A stretch of 64,000 nt of DNA, from NCBI GenBank assembly GCA_937951485.1, contig CALEDJ010000058.1, forward strand, positions 1-64,000, in the 5' to 3' direction. Made by a program: the position numbers and the translations under genes. Origin of the DNA: an uncultured bacterium (GTDB lineage: Bacteria > Hydrogenedentota > Hydrogenedentia > Hydrogenedentales > CAILVY01). Shown one piece after another: positions 37,880 through 48,464 of the stretch. Below the pieces are notes generated by a model that was not told the DNA's origin, did no database searches, and worked only from the letters and a program-made list of their open reading frames with translations. Numbering within the stretch: the first letter of the stretch is position 1; each line of letters begins with the position of its first letter.

Positions 37880-39067
37880 ATGAGAGCGGCTATGGGGTGT
37901 TTTTTCTGGCTTCTCCTGGGCCCGGCGGCGTGGGGCGAAACAGCGGTCGCCCCGCCGGGCGTAGTGATTCATCACAGTCCGCAAGCCACCGGCTTGTACA
38001 TCGGATCGCCGAGCATTACGGTGTTGCCCAACGGCGATTACCTCGCTTCTCACGATTACTTCGGCCCGGAGAGCAATGAGCACGAATGCGCCACGGCGCG
38101 GGTGTACAGGTCCGACGACCGCGGCGAAACCTGGCGGCATATTGCGGAACTGCAATGTCTGTTCTGGCCCAAACTCTTCACGCACCGCGGTGCGGTCTAT
38201 ATTCTGGGCGTGGAAAAGCATCACGGGCGCATCGTCATCCGGCGTTCCACAGACGACGGCATGACATGGACCGCGCCCGCCGATGCCGACAGCGGACTTC
38301 TTACGCCCGAAGGGGAATTCCACACCGCGCCGATGCCCGTCATCGAACATGACGGCAGGTTGTGGCGCGCATTTGAGGACGCCATGGGCGGCACGCGGTG
38401 GGGCGAACGTTACCGCGCTTTCATGATGTCCATCCCCGTTGATGCCGACCTGCTCCGCGCGGACAACTGGACCTTCAGCAACGTCGTTGCGCGCCACCCG
38501 GAATGGCTGGGCGGTGATTTCCGGGGCTGGCTGGAAGGCAATGCCGTCGTCACGCGCGACGGCCGGATGGTCAATATCCTGCGCGTGGATACGCCCGCCT
38601 GCCCGGAAAAAGCCGCCATCGTCACCATCAGCGACGATGGCAAAACGGCATCCTTCGACCCTGACACGGGATTCGTTGATTTCCCCGGCGGCGCGAAGAA
38701 ATTCACCATCCGCTACGACAAGGAAAGCGGCCTCTACTGGTCCATCGCCACCATCGTCCCCCAAAAACATCAGGACGCCGGGCGGCCGGGCGGCATCCGC
38801 AACACCCTCGCCCTGACCGCCTCCGCCGACTTGCGCATCTGGGTTGTCCGGTGCATTCTGCTGTACCATCCCGATGTCGCCGCCCACGGTTTTCAATATG
38901 TGGACTGGCAATTCGACGGCGATGATCTCATCGCCGTGTGTCGCACCGCGCACGACGACGGCATCGGCGGCGCACGCAATAACCATGATGCCAACTTTCT
39001 TACCTTCCACCGCATCAAGGATTTTCGCATCCTGACCGGCAAGGATTCCGTGGCGGACTGGCGCTGA
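37880..39067 (+). CDS. Secreted sialidase/BNR-repeat-like protein
   Basis: Signal peptide; VYRSDDRGETWRHIAEL and IRRSTDDGMTWTAPADAD Asp-box motifs. Confidence 0.88.
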   Translation: MRAAMGCFFWLLLGPAAWGETAVAPPGVVIHHSPQATGLYIGSPSITVLPNGDYLASHDYFGPESNEHECATARVYRSDDRGETWRHIAELQCLFWPKLFTHRGAVYILGVEKHHGRIVIRRSTDDGMTWTAPADADSGLLTPEGEFHTAPMPVIEHDGRLWRAFEDAMGGTRWGERYRAFMMSIPVDADLLRADNWTFSNVVARHPEWLGGDFRGWLEGNAVVTRDGRMVNILRVDTPACPEKAAIVTISDDGKTASFDPDTGFVDFPGGAKKFTIRYDKESGLYWSIATIVPQKHQDAGRPGGIRNTLALTASADLRIWVVRCILLYHPDVAAHGFQYVDWQFDGDDLIAVCRTAHDDGIGGARNNHDANFLTFHRIKDFRILTGKDSVADWR

Positions 39068-39338
39068 CCTGGAGTGCGCTGTCTGCTCAGCGCTTTTTGC
39101 CGGGCTTTCCAAGTCTCGTTCAATTCAGCCAAAGCGCCGAACAATCGGCGCGCCCCAGATGGTTTTTGAAAACGGTTTTTGTGATGCAGGGGAAAACAAT
39201 CATGCTGATCGAACCGTGTACCGAGGCGTGGGAGAAGAGGGGCGCTTCAAGACGATTGCGGGGCGGGAATAGTGTTGCCTATAATCGCGTTCCCATGGGG
39301 ATAAAACCGAAACACAGCATCAATAGGGAGTTGCAGGA

Positions 39339-40286
39339 ATGGAAAATGTGTTGATTATTGGTTCCGGGCCGGCGGGCTATACGGCGGCTTTGTACACGGC
39401 GCGGGCGAATCTGTCGCCGTTATGCCTGGAAGGTGAACCCAGCCAGGACATGCTGCCCGGCGGGCAGTTGATGACGACAACGGAGGTCGAGAATTATCCA
39501 GGCTATCCAGAGGGCGTAAGCGGTCCGAAAATGATGGAGGACTTCAAAAAGCAGGCGGAACGTTTCGGTGCGCGCTTCGAATACAAGACTGCCACCAAAG
39601 TGGACTTTTCCACGCGACCGTTCAAGGTATGGGCAGGGGAAGAGTTATTTGAGGCGAAGACCGTGATCATCGCCACCGGCGCGTCCGCGAAATATCTGGG
39701 GCTGGAATCCGAGCAGCATTTCCTGAATCGCGGGGTCTCCGCATGCGCCACATGCGACGGCGCGCTGCCGCGTTTCCGGAACAAGCCGCTCGTTGTGGTG
39801 GGCGGCGGCGACACGGCGATGGAAGAAGCGCTGTTCCTGGCGAATTTCGCCTCCAAAGTGCATGTGGTGCATCGGCGCGATCAATTCCGCGCAAGCAAGA
39901 TCATGGGCGACCGTGTGCTGAAGCACCCCAAGATTACTGTGGAATGGAACAGCGTGGTGGAGGAAATCCTGGGAAACGATCAGGACGGCGTGACGGGGGT
40001 GCGGCTGAAGGATGTCCAGACGGGGGAGACGCGGGAGATCGCCTGCGCGGGCTATTTCGCGGCCATCGGCCACAAACCCAACACGGATATTTTCAAAGGC
40101 ATATTGGAAATGCGCGAGAACGGCTATCTCATCACAAAGCCCGACAGCACCTGCACCAATATCGAAGGCGTCTTCGCCTGCGGCGATGTGCGAGACCCCG
40201 TATATCGGCAAGCCGTCACCGCCGCGGGCAACGGCTGCATGGCGGCCATTGACGCCACCCGCTGGCTGGAAGCCCAGGAAGGCTGA
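39339..40286 (+). CDS. trxB: Thioredoxin-disulfide reductase
   Basis: [27 protein letters not shown]...[33 protein letters not shown]. Confidence 0.98.
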   Translation: MENVLIIGSGPAGYTAALYTARANLSPLCLEGEPSQDMLPGGQLMTTTEVENYPGYPEGVSGPKMMEDFKKQAERFGARFEYKTATKVDFSTRPFKVWAGEELFEAKTVIIATGASAKYLGLESEQHFLNRGVSACATCDGALPRFRNKPLVVVGGGDTAMEEALFLANFASKVHVVHRRDQFRASKIMGDRVLKHPKITVEWNSVVEEILGNDQDGVTGVRLKDVQTGETREIACAGYFAAIGHKPNTDIFKGILEMRENGYLITKPDSTCTNIEGVFACGDVRDPVYRQAVTAAGNGCMAAIDATRWLEAQEG

Positions 40287-40301
40287 TTCGCTCCGACCTC
40301 G

Positions 40302-40460
40302 TCAGCAGCACTCGAAATGCGTCTGGAAAAACTGAATGATCTGATTGATCAGGCTGAAGATCGCTGAAATCGTGGCGACCACCTGTTGTATGGCGTACAA
40401 CAGGAATTCGTAATCGGCTGCGAGAGCCGGCGTGCCGGTGAAACGTGGGGCGTGTTGCAT
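40302..40460 (-). CDS. 52-aa hydrophobic small protein of unknown function
   Basis: MQHAPRFTGTPALAADYEFLLYAIQQVVATISAIFSLINQIIQFFQTHFECC with AAGGAG 9 nt upstream of ATG. Confidence 0.6.
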   Translation of the reverse strand: MQHAPRFTGTPALAADYEFLLYAIQQVVATISAIFSLINQIIQFFQTHFECC

Positions 40461-40507
40461 CGTTTTCTTCTCCTTCATGACGGTGTCACTCCGTTTTCTC
40501 TTGCTTT

Positions 40508-40549
40508 GCCCGGCAGCAATGCCGGGCCAGAACCGTCTCAAGTATAGCA
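40508..40549 (-). promoter_or_regulatory. Candidate extended -10 (TGCTATACT, 40541-40549) and leader hairpin (40508-40527) upstream of the small ORF
   Basis: gcccggca-gcaa-tgccgggc perfect 8-bp stem; TGnTATACT on minus strand. Confidence 0.5.
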
Positions 40550-40670
40550 AATGGGGGTGGCTCAATGTGTCCAAATGGTCCGGGCGGACTGACAGAAAAT
40601 CCTCCAATCGGCCCGACCGGGCCAGTCTGGGGGGGGCCTCCATTGGAATCACCGTCAAGGTATATAACCA

Positions 40671-40699
40671 GGCGGGCGCCACGCGCTGCGGCGCCCGCC
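40671..40699 (-). terminator. Strong hairpin downstream of aceA (terminator-like)
   Basis: ggcgggcgc (40671-40679) / gcgcccgcc (40691-40699); no long T tract. Confidence 0.45.
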
Positions 40700-40720
40700 C
40701 ATTTTCAAGTCTGAAAGGTT

Positions 40721-42082
40721 TTATTTGACGGCGAATTGGGCCTCTTCGGTGGAGCCTTCCATAGCGGTAACGGAAGTGGTGCCGCCGGTGATGACGTTCA
40801 GCACGCGGTCGAAGTAGCCGGTGCCCACGAATTTCTGGTGGCTGATCGCACGGTAGCCTTTGTCGGTTTCGTGGGCGAATTCCTCCTCCTGGAAGGAGGA
40901 ATACGCAGCCATGCCTTCCGTCCGGTAGCGATAGGCCAGGTTGAACATGCCCATGTTGAGGGTGTGGAATCCGGCAAGGGTGACGAACTGGAACTTGTAC
41001 CCCATGGCGGCGAGTTCGCGCTGGAATTTCGCGATCACGTCGTCGGGCAGGTTGCGTTTCCAGTTGAAGGACGGGGAGCAGTTGTAACTCAGCAACTTGT
41101 TGGGATAGACCCGCTTGATGCCCTCGGCGAAACGTTTGGCCTCTTCCAGGCTGGGATAGGAGGTTTCGCACCAGATCATGTCGGCATACGGCGCATAGGA
41201 GAGGCCGCGCGCGATGGCGGACTCAACGCCGGGCCGGACCCGATAGAATCCCTCTGGGGTGCGCTCATTGGAAATGATGAAGGGGTGGTCCCGCTCGTCA
41301 ATGTCGCTGGTGATGAAGGTGGCGGCGTCGGCGTCGGTGCGCGCGATAAGCACGGTGGGCACGGCGCAGACGTCGGCCGCGAACCGGGCCGCAATCAGTT
41401 TGGTGATAAACTCCTGTGTGGGAACCAGCACCTTGCCGCCGAGATGTCCGCATTTCTTGGCGGAGGCCAACTGGTCTTCGAAATGCACGCCCGCCGCGCC
41501 CGCGTCAATCATCTGCTTCATGAGTTCATAGGCGTTGAGCGGACCGCCGAAGCCCGCTTCGGCGTCGGCGACTATCGGGGCGAACCAGTAGGGGCCTTCC
41601 TTGCGGCCATCAAGCACCTGCACCTGGTCGGCGCGGCGCAGGGCGTTGTTGATCTTGCGCACCACGGCAGGAACGCTGTTGCTGGGATACAGGCTCTGAT
41701 CGGGGTACATCTCATCGGCGAGGTTGGCGTCGGCGGCGACCTGCCACCCGCTGACGTAAATCGCCTTCAGTCCCGCCTCCACCTGCTGAATCGCCTGATT
41801 GCCGGTCAGTGCGCCGAGCGCGGCGATGAAAGGCTCGGTCTGGAGAAGGTACCAGAGGCGGTCCGCGCCGACCTGGGCGAAGGTGTATTCAATCTTCAGC
41901 GTGCCGCGCGCGCGGAGTACGTCTTCGGGGGTGTAGGGCCGGGTGATGCCGTCCCAACGGGGGTCGTTTGCCCACAGGTCCCGGAGCACGTCCAGGCGAT
42001 CCGGGTCAATGTCGTGGCTCAGGATGATTCTGGCCAGCGCTTTCGCGCGCTCATCCACGGTGCGTCGTTCAATGTATGGCAT
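40721..42082 (-). CDS. aceA: Isocitrate lyase
   Basis: [45 protein letters not shown]...[17 protein letters not shown]. Confidence 0.98.
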   Translation of the reverse strand: MPYIERRTVDERAKALARIILSHDIDPDRLDVLRDLWANDPRWDGITRPYTPEDVLRARGTLKIEYTFAQVGADRLWYLLQTEPFIAALGALTGNQAIQQVEAGLKAIYVSGWQVAADANLADEMYPDQSLYPSNSVPAVVRKINNALRRADQVQVLDGRKEGPYWFAPIVADAEAGFGGPLNAYELMKQMIDAGAAGVHFEDQLASAKKCGHLGGKVLVPTQEFITKLIAARFAADVCAVPTVLIARTDADAATFITSDIDERDHPFIISNERTPEGFYRVRPGVESAIARGLSYAPYADMIWCETSYPSLEEAKRFAEGIKRVYPNKLLSYNCSPSFNWKRNLPDDVIAKFQRELAAMGYKFQFVTLAGFHTLNMGMFNLAYRYRTEGMAAYSSFQEEEFAHETDKGYRAISHQKFVGTGYFDRVLNVITGGTTSVTAMEGSTEEAQFAVK

Positions 42083-42124
42083 GTTTCTTTTCCCTCCATC
42101 CAAGGTGTTTCAGTTCACACAGAT

Positions 42125-43747
42125 TCAGTCCAGATATTCATAGGCGTACAGCGTAAGAAATTCCGCGAGTTCCTCGGATTCCACAAGACAGGTGAAAATT
42201 GCTGCGGCATCCGGGAAACGCCCTCCACTAAAGCGCTCCCGGCCGATTTCTCCCGCGATGCGTTCCAGTTCCTCTTCGATCAGTCCGCGCACCATCGCTG
42301 TGGTCACCTTTTCGCCGGTGTTCAGCACGCCGCGCGGGTGGTGAATCCACTGCCAGACCTGGGTGCGCGAGATTTCCGCCGTGGCGGCGTCTTCCATGAG
42401 GTTGTAGAGCGGCACGCAGCCAAGCCCGCGAATCCACGCCTCGATGTACTGAATGGCGACGCGGATGTTGGTGCGCAGCCCGTCTTCGGTGATTTGCCCG
42501 GTAGGCGGGGTGAGCAGGTCCTGCGCGGTGACCTGGACATCGTCGCGCTGGCGGTCAATTTGATTGGGGGTGGGCATGGCCCGGTCGAACTCTTCGCGGG
42601 CGATGGCCACGAGTCCCGGATGCGCGACCCAGGTGCCGTCGTGGCCGTCGGTCGCCTCCCGGCGCTTGTCGGCGCGGACCTTTTCCATCGCGGCGGCATT
42701 CGCCTCCGGGTCGTTCTTGATGGGGATTTGCGCGGCCATGCCGCCCATGGCGGGCGCGCCGCGCCGGTGACAGGTTTTGATGGTCAGCAGCGAGTAACTG
42801 CGCATGCAGTGCGTGGTCATGGTGACCTGGGCGCGGTCGGGCAGGATGAATTCCGGGTGGCGGCGCATCCGCTTGATCATGCTGAAGATGTAGTCCCAGC
42901 GCCCGCAGTTCAGTCCCGCGGAGTGGTCGCGCAGTTCGTAGAGGATTTCGTCCATCTCGAAGGCGGCGGGCAGGGTTTCAATCAGAACGGTCGCCTTGAT
43001 CGTGCCGCGCGGGATGCCCAGCGCTTCCTGCGCCGCGACAAAAACGTCGTTCCACAGCCGCGCCTCGAGATGACTCTCCATTTTGGGGAGGTAAAAATAG
43101 GGTCCCGAACCCTTTTCAATCAACGCCTTGGCGTTGTGGAAAAAGTACAGGCCGAAATCGAAAAGGCTGCCGGAAATGGGCGCGCCGTCCACAAGCACGT
43201 GCTTTTCAGGCAGATGCCAGCCACGCGGGCGCACGATCAACACGGCCGTTTTCTCGTTCAGCCGGTATTGTTTGCCTTCAGGCGTGGTCAATTCGATTGT
43301 GCCCCGTACCGCATCGCGCAGGTTGATCTGGCCTTCGATCGTGCCCTCCCAAGTCGGGGAATGAGCATCCTCGAAATCGGCCATGAAACAGGAGGTTCCT
43401 GCATTGAGCGCATTAATCACCATTTTCCGGTCCACGGGGCCGGTGATCTCGGTGCGCCTGTCCTGCAAGTCATTGGGCAGCGGCGCGATGCGCCAGTCCG
43501 ATTCCCGGATTTCGCGGGTTTCGGGCAGAAAATCGAGCCGTTCCCCGGCATCCAGGGCGCGCTGTCGCTCCTCGCGGCGCGCAAGCAGTTCCTGGCGGCG
43601 GCCTTCAAACCGCTGTGCCAGATTTGCCACAAACCCCAATGCCTGCGGCGTGAGAATTTCCATAAAGGCCGGGGGGGTCGCGCCTGTAACGTGAACTTGC
43701 CCCGATGCGCCCGAGTCTTTCGCAATAAATGTCGGTGCTATGGCCAT
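42125..43747 (-). CDS. aceB: Malate synthase (A type)
   Basis: [42 protein letters not shown]...[12 protein letters not shown]. Confidence 0.98.
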   Translation of the reverse strand: MAIAPTFIAKDSGASGQVHVTGATPPAFMEILTPQALGFVANLAQRFEGRRQELLARREERQRALDAGERLDFLPETREIRESDWRIAPLPNDLQDRRTEITGPVDRKMVINALNAGTSCFMADFEDAHSPTWEGTIEGQINLRDAVRGTIELTTPEGKQYRLNEKTAVLIVRPRGWHLPEKHVLVDGAPISGSLFDFGLYFFHNAKALIEKGSGPYFYLPKMESHLEARLWNDVFVAAQEALGIPRGTIKATVLIETLPAAFEMDEILYELRDHSAGLNCGRWDYIFSMIKRMRRHPEFILPDRAQVTMTTHCMRSYSLLTIKTCHRRGAPAMGGMAAQIPIKNDPEANAAAMEKVRADKRREATDGHDGTWVAHPGLVAIAREEFDRAMPTPNQIDRQRDDVQVTAQDLLTPPTGQITEDGLRTNIRVAIQYIEAWIRGLGCVPLYNLMEDAATAEISRTQVWQWIHHPRGVLNTGEKVTTAMVRGLIEEELERIAGEIGRERFSGGRFPDAAAIFTCLVESEELAEFLTLYAYEYLD

Positions 43748-43834
43748 GACTTCCTTTCCTCTCTGTGCCCTTGTTTCCGATGGAGGTTCGTTACTCCCAC
43801 TCCCTTGAACACAGATAAGGTGCAGCATATTCAT

Positions 43835-43857
43835 ATTGAAACCGGGAATATTTCAAT
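43835..43857. promoter_or_regulatory. Candidate LysR operator: ATTGAAA-N9-TTTCAAT between aceB and the divergent LysR gene
   Basis: attgaaa ccgggaata tttcaat, perfect 7-bp dyad. Confidence 0.6.
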
Positions 43858-43894
43858 GGACATTATTGATTTCATTAATAACAGGAGGATCACG

Positions 43895-44827
43895 ATGCCC
43901 ACAGGAAAACTTCCATACAGCCACAATCAATTGCAGCAGTTGCGGGGCTTTTGCCAGACGGCCCGCTGCGGCAGTGTGTCCAAGGCGGCGGCGCAGTTGT
44001 ATTTGAGCCAGCCGAGCGTGTCGCAACAGATCAAGGCGCTGGAGCGGGACTTCGGGGTGAAGTTGTTCGAGCGGCGGAGCACACAGATGGTGTTGACGCG
44101 GGAGGGGGAATTGCTGTTTGATATGGTGGCGCCCATTCTGGACCGTCTGGAAGTCATCAAGGAGGAGTTCAAGAGTCAGCGCGATTCGGCGGATTGGGGG
44201 CGGGTGGACATCGCCGCCGGCGGTTCCACCTTATTGTATGTGCTGCCGGAATACGTCAAACAATTTGTGGCGCAGCATCCCAGGGTGGAATTGAAATTGC
44301 ACAACGTGACGGGCAAGGCCGGATTGGAGCGATTGCGCGCGGGCGAGGCGGATTTTGCCGTGGGACCGTTGCTCGATACGCCGGAAGACCTCAATTTCTT
44401 CCCCATCGTGGCCTACGAGCCGATGTTGATCACCTGTCTCGGGCATCCCCTGGCGAAAAAGAAGCGTATCACCCTCGAAGATATCAGCCGCTATCCCTTG
44501 ATTCTGCCTCCGAGGCACTTGAGCACCTGGCGGGTGGTGGAGTCGGTCTTTGCGGAACACCGACTATCCTATGATGTGTGCCTGGAAGTGGGGGGGTGGC
44601 CGGTGATCAAGAAATACGTCGGGCTGGGTCTCGGCATCTCCATCGTGATGAGCATCTGCCTCCGTGAGAAGGGCGACGAATACCTTGAGGCGCGTCCCGT
44701 CGGCAAATGGTTTCCCAAGCGCACCTACGGCGTCGTGGCCCGCCGCAACAAGAAACTCTCGCGTCATGCCATCCACTTCATCCACATGATGGATCCCAAT
44801 ATCCGGGGTCTGGAGGCGGAGGATTAG
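43895..44827 (+). CDS. LysR family transcriptional regulator (CysB-like)
   Basis: LQQLRGFCQTARCGSVSKAAAQLYLSQPSVSQQIKALERDFGVKLFERRS; AGGAGGA upstream of ATG 43895. Confidence 0.95.
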   Translation: MPTGKLPYSHNQLQQLRGFCQTARCGSVSKAAAQLYLSQPSVSQQIKALERDFGVKLFERRSTQMVLTREGELLFDMVAPILDRLEVIKEEFKSQRDSADWGRVDIAAGGSTLLYVLPEYVKQFVAQHPRVELKLHNVTGKAGLERLRAGEADFAVGPLLDTPEDLNFFPIVAYEPMLITCLGHPLAKKKRITLEDISRYPLILPPRHLSTWRVVESVFAEHRLSYDVCLEVGGWPVIKKYVGLGLGISIVMSICLREKGDEYLEARPVGKWFPKRTYGVVARRNKKLSRHAIHFIHMMDPNIRGLEAED

Positions 44828-45031
44828 TTCCCGGCGGCATGACCGCCGGCACGGAATTGGTATTTTCGGCAAGACTACATCTATCCATCCTGGATTTCGC
44901 AAAGACCTTCTTCATCGTTTGGTGTTCGATATTCTGGACTCCTTCGGCAGGAATGCGCTATTCTTCCTTTCCCCGGGAAATGAAATCGGGGGGTATTGTT
45001 TCTCCAGTAAAACACCCAAGGTTGATTAGAG

Positions 45032-46090
45032 ATGGGCGAAAAGAAAGAAGTCATATTGTCGGGCATCCGGCCGACAGGCCGTCTGCATTACGGGAATTAT
45101 TTCGGCGCGATCCGCCATTTTCTGCGTCTGCAGGAAACCGATGCGCGGTGTTTTTATTTTATTGCGGACTACCATGCGCTCACGACCATTTCCGAGCCTG
45201 AGAATGTCTTTGAAGAGACCATCAACATGCTGCGCACCTATGTGGCATGTGGACTGGACCCCAACCGTGCCATCATCTACCGACAGAGCGATCTGCCCTG
45301 CACCGCCGAGTTGGCGCTGCTGCTGGGCATGATCACCAATATCGGCCATCTCGAACGCGGCACCACCTACAAAGACAAATTGTCGAAACTGCAGGAGGAC
45401 CCCAAAGCGGAAGGCAATCCGCTGTCCTACGGCCTGCTGGGGTATCCGGTGTTGATGGCTGCGGACATCCTGATTGTCCGTGCCGACCAGGTGCCGGTGG
45501 GCGATGATCAGCGGCAGCATGTGGAAATGGCCATAGACATTGCCCAGAAATTCAATCACCGCTTCGGGGAGACCCTCCACATTCCCCGCGCCGTCGGGCG
45601 CGATGCGTTGCGCCTGCCGGGGTTGGATGGCGCGGAGAAGATGGGAAAAAGCGAACACAATACGCTTGACCTGCTGGACGACAGGGAAACGGTGCTGAAG
45701 AAAATACGCGCCGTGGAAACTTCAACGGATCCGCTGCCGCTGCATAGCGACAGCGACGACCCGGACGTGGTTATTCCCCAGATGCCCGCGGGCGTGGGGG
45801 TGCTCTACCGACTTCTGCATCTGCTCGCTCCGGAAGAGGTTTATCGGGATTTCCTGGGAAAATACCGCCGGCGCGAAAAATTCTACGGGATGCTGAAAAA
45901 CACCCTCGCGGAACATGTCTCGCAGTTTAATGCGCCCATTATTGAGCGCTACAATGATCCTGCCAACAGCCGTGAATTCGTGTTGGCTTTTCTGCGTGAA
46001 AACGCCCGGCGCGTCACACCCATTGCCTTGGAAACTGTCGAAGCGTGCCGGGAGGCCATGGGCATCGGGCACAGCCTTTACCGGGCTTGA
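45032..46090 (+). CDS. trpS: Tryptophanyl-tRNA synthetase
   Basis: ILSGIRPTGRLHYGNYFGAIRHFLRLQ...KMGKSEHNTLDLLDD (KMSKS-like). Confidence 0.98.
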   Translation: MGEKKEVILSGIRPTGRLHYGNYFGAIRHFLRLQETDARCFYFIADYHALTTISEPENVFEETINMLRTYVACGLDPNRAIIYRQSDLPCTAELALLLGMITNIGHLERGTTYKDKLSKLQEDPKAEGNPLSYGLLGYPVLMAADILIVRADQVPVGDDQRQHVEMAIDIAQKFNHRFGETLHIPRAVGRDALRLPGLDGAEKMGKSEHNTLDLLDDRETVLKKIRAVETSTDPLPLHSDSDDPDVVIPQMPAGVGVLYRLLHLLAPEEVYRDFLGKYRRREKFYGMLKNTLAEHVSQFNAPIIERYNDPANSREFVLAFLRENARRVTPIALETVEACREAMGIGHSLYRA

Positions 46091-46235
46091 TGGGTAAAGT
46101 CCGTCACCGGGGTCGCCACAGCGGACAAAAGCGTTCGCGGGGAGATCAGGGAATAACGCCGGCCTTCCCGTCTCGCATCGAGCGGCGGTCGGCAATCAAC
46201 GCATAAAACCGTGAACAAAAAAGGATTATGCAGCC

Positions 46236-48011
46236 ATGTTCACATCATTCGTGACCCATCTTTTGCTGATCGCCGCTTCTGCCGCTCCCATGGGGGATTA
46301 TTTCGTTTCCCCATCCGGTGATGATGCGAATCCCGGCAGTGAAGAAGCGCCTTTTGCCACGTTGGAGCGCGCCCGCGACGCTGTTCGTGAGCGCATTCGC
46401 CTGGGCCTGCAAAAAGACCTGACCGTGGTGCTTCGGGGCGGCGAGTATGTTCTGGAGGCACCGCTGGTTTTCGGCCCCGAGGATTCCCCGCCGGCGCCAT
46501 TCTTCGTCACCTATGCGGCGTATCCGGGGGAAGAGGCAGTAATGAGCGGGGGGCGCGCCATTACGGGATGGCAGTCCGCGGGAGAGAACCGGTGGACGGT
46601 AACGTTGCCGGACGTGGCGGCGGGTTCCTGGTATTTTCGGCAACTTTTCGCGGATGGGGAACGCCTCCCGAGGGCGCGCTATCCCGACAACGACCAATTG
46701 CTGCGGGTCACTGCCGTGAACGATGCTGTAACGGAGATTGTCTTGAGCGAAGCATTGCCCGTGGAAAATCTGGCTGGCCAGGACGCCGAACTGGTGGTCT
46801 ATCAGAACTGGTCCATTTCGCGGGTCAAAATACAGTCTTCCCAGGGCGCCACGCTCCACATGCAAAACCCCGTGGGATGGATCGGCCACGGCGATGCGAC
46901 GACGGCGAGTCCCGACAAGCCCGCCTATGTCGAAAACGCGTTGGCGTTTCTGAACGTGCCCGGCGAATGGTATCTTGACCGCCACACGGGCGTGCTGACC
47001 TACCAGGGGAAACCCGGCGAAGACCCATCCGCCCGGCGATTCATCGCCCCGAAGTTGGAGCAACTCCTGGTGGCAGCAGGAACACCGGACGCGCCGGTCG
47101 CCAATCTGCGCTTTCGGGGCATTCAGTTTCTGCATACGGAATGGGCGCTGCCGCCTTTCGGGTATCTGGGCATACAGGCGGGGCACCATGGCACCCGCAT
47201 GGACGAAGCCGCCCATGTGCTCCCCGCGGCCCTGCTGTTCACCTATGCCGGAAATTGTTCCCTGGAACGGTGTCGTTTGGCCCACCTCGGGGCGTGCGGC
47301 GTGGCGTTCGGCGCAGGATGCCGGGACAACGCCGTTCTCGGAAGTCTCTTTGAAGACATCGGCGGCAACGGTATCATGAATGGCTGGCGCGGCGACCATC
47401 GTAGTTACCGGATTAATCTGTCCGGAGACGCCTCGCTTTCCGCCGATTGGAAAAATCCCGACGATGTCCCCCGCAACCAGCGCATCGAAGACAACACCCT
47501 GAGACGGTGCGGCGCGGTCAACCATGGATGCGTCGCCATCTTTGATGCCTTTGCGGCGGGCACGAAAATCCGCCACAACCACGTGTACAATATGCCCTAT
47601 ACCGGCATTTCCATTGGCTTCCGGTGGGATACGTCGCCGACCAGTCAGCGGGAGTGTCTGGTGGAATACAATCACATCCACGATGTCATGAAAATGCTTG
47701 CCGACGGCGGGGGGATTTATACCCTGGGATTGCAGCCCGGCACCGTGCTTCGCGGCAACCACATTCATGATGTGCACCGCAGTGCCTATGCCCACGGCGG
47801 CGCCCCCAACAACGGCATCTTTTTCGACGAGGGCAGCAAGGGATTCCTGGTGGAAGGCAACATCATTTACAGAACCAGCGGCGAGGCCATTCGTTTCAAT
47901 CAAACCGACGAGAGGAATATGACGTGGCAAGACAACCATTTTGGTGTTTCTCCGGAAGCCCCGGATTTTCCACATGACGCCGCGCGGCGGGCCGGGCGCC
48001 TGACGCCATAG
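46236..48011 (+). CDS. Secreted right-handed parallel beta-helix protein
   Basis: YFVSPSGDDANPGSEEAPFATLERARDAVRE...; beta-helix repeats (VEYNHIHDVMKMLADGGGIYTLG). Confidence 0.92.
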   Translation: MFTSFVTHLLLIAASAAPMGDYFVSPSGDDANPGSEEAPFATLERARDAVRERIRLGLQKDLTVVLRGGEYVLEAPLVFGPEDSPPAPFFVTYAAYPGEEAVMSGGRAITGWQSAGENRWTVTLPDVAAGSWYFRQLFADGERLPRARYPDNDQLLRVTAVNDAVTEIVLSEALPVENLAGQDAELVVYQNWSISRVKIQSSQGATLHMQNPVGWIGHGDATTASPDKPAYVENALAFLNVPGEWYLDRHTGVLTYQGKPGEDPSARRFIAPKLEQLLVAAGTPDAPVANLRFRGIQFLHTEWALPPFGYLGIQAGHHGTRMDEAAHVLPAALLFTYAGNCSLERCRLAHLGACGVAFGAGCRDNAVLGSLFEDIGGNGIMNGWRGDHRSYRINLSGDASLSADWKNPDDVPRNQRIEDNTLRRCGAVNHGCVAIFDAFAAGTKIRHNHVYNMPYTGISIGFRWDTSPTSQRECLVEYNHIHDVMKMLADGGGIYTLGLQPGTVLRGNHIHDVHRSAYAHGGAPNNGIFFDEGSKGFLVEGNIIYRTSGEAIRFNQTDERNMTWQDNHFGVSPEAPDFPHDAARRAGRLTP

Positions 48012-48029
48012 CCTGCCGCATCTGACGAT

Positions 48030-48353
48030 CAGTGTTGTCCAAAACAGATTGTCAAGGGAATGAAGGGCTATGCCCGGAACCCTTGAGAATCCTGTGGAAT
48101 CAGGATGATGTGGCGGGCTTATCCTATGCGTAAACCGCTCGGTGGGTATTCCTGAGATATCATTGACCCCGTTACCAAGGTGTCCCGTGTTATCTCCCCT
48201 CACCCCACCCCTCTCCCCGTGGGAGAGGGGGTATATGGCGAAACCTGCGGCATGTTTGTGCTCCCTCTCCCTCCGGGAGAGGGGTGGGGTGAGGGGAAAG
48301 GTTACCATAATAGAAGGCTTTTCCCGGCAATCAGAATATTTTGGACAGCACTG
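48030..48353 (-). mobile_element. MITE-like element family A, copy 2 (complete, 324 bp)
   Basis: TIRs cagtgttgtccaaaaca (48030-48046) / tattttggacagcactg (48337-48353); 9-bp direct flanks tctgacgat at 48021-48029 and 48354-48362. Confidence 0.9.
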
Positions 48354-48464
48354 TCTGACGATGTTTCCTGCCGGGTTCAGAGTCGGCAACACGATGACAG
48401 GGGGACAAATCCCGGTCAAAGGGCATGACCGGCAATGGTTGCGGTGATTGTCGGAGACGCCGCG

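Noticed and set aside
40736-43894. N-terminal ~1050 aa of the 1363-aa plus-strand ORF
   Set aside because: Exactly antisense to aceA and aceB with codon-mirrored low-stop frame; only the C-terminal LysR part (43895-44827) is a real gene.
44832-44852. Hairpin ccggcggcatgaccgccgg after the LysR gene as terminator
   Set aside because: Short stem without a T tract; not sufficient evidence.
46245-48419. 724-aa minus-strand ORF
   Set aside because: Antisense shadow of the beta-helix gene that runs on through the family-A element; no domain signal.
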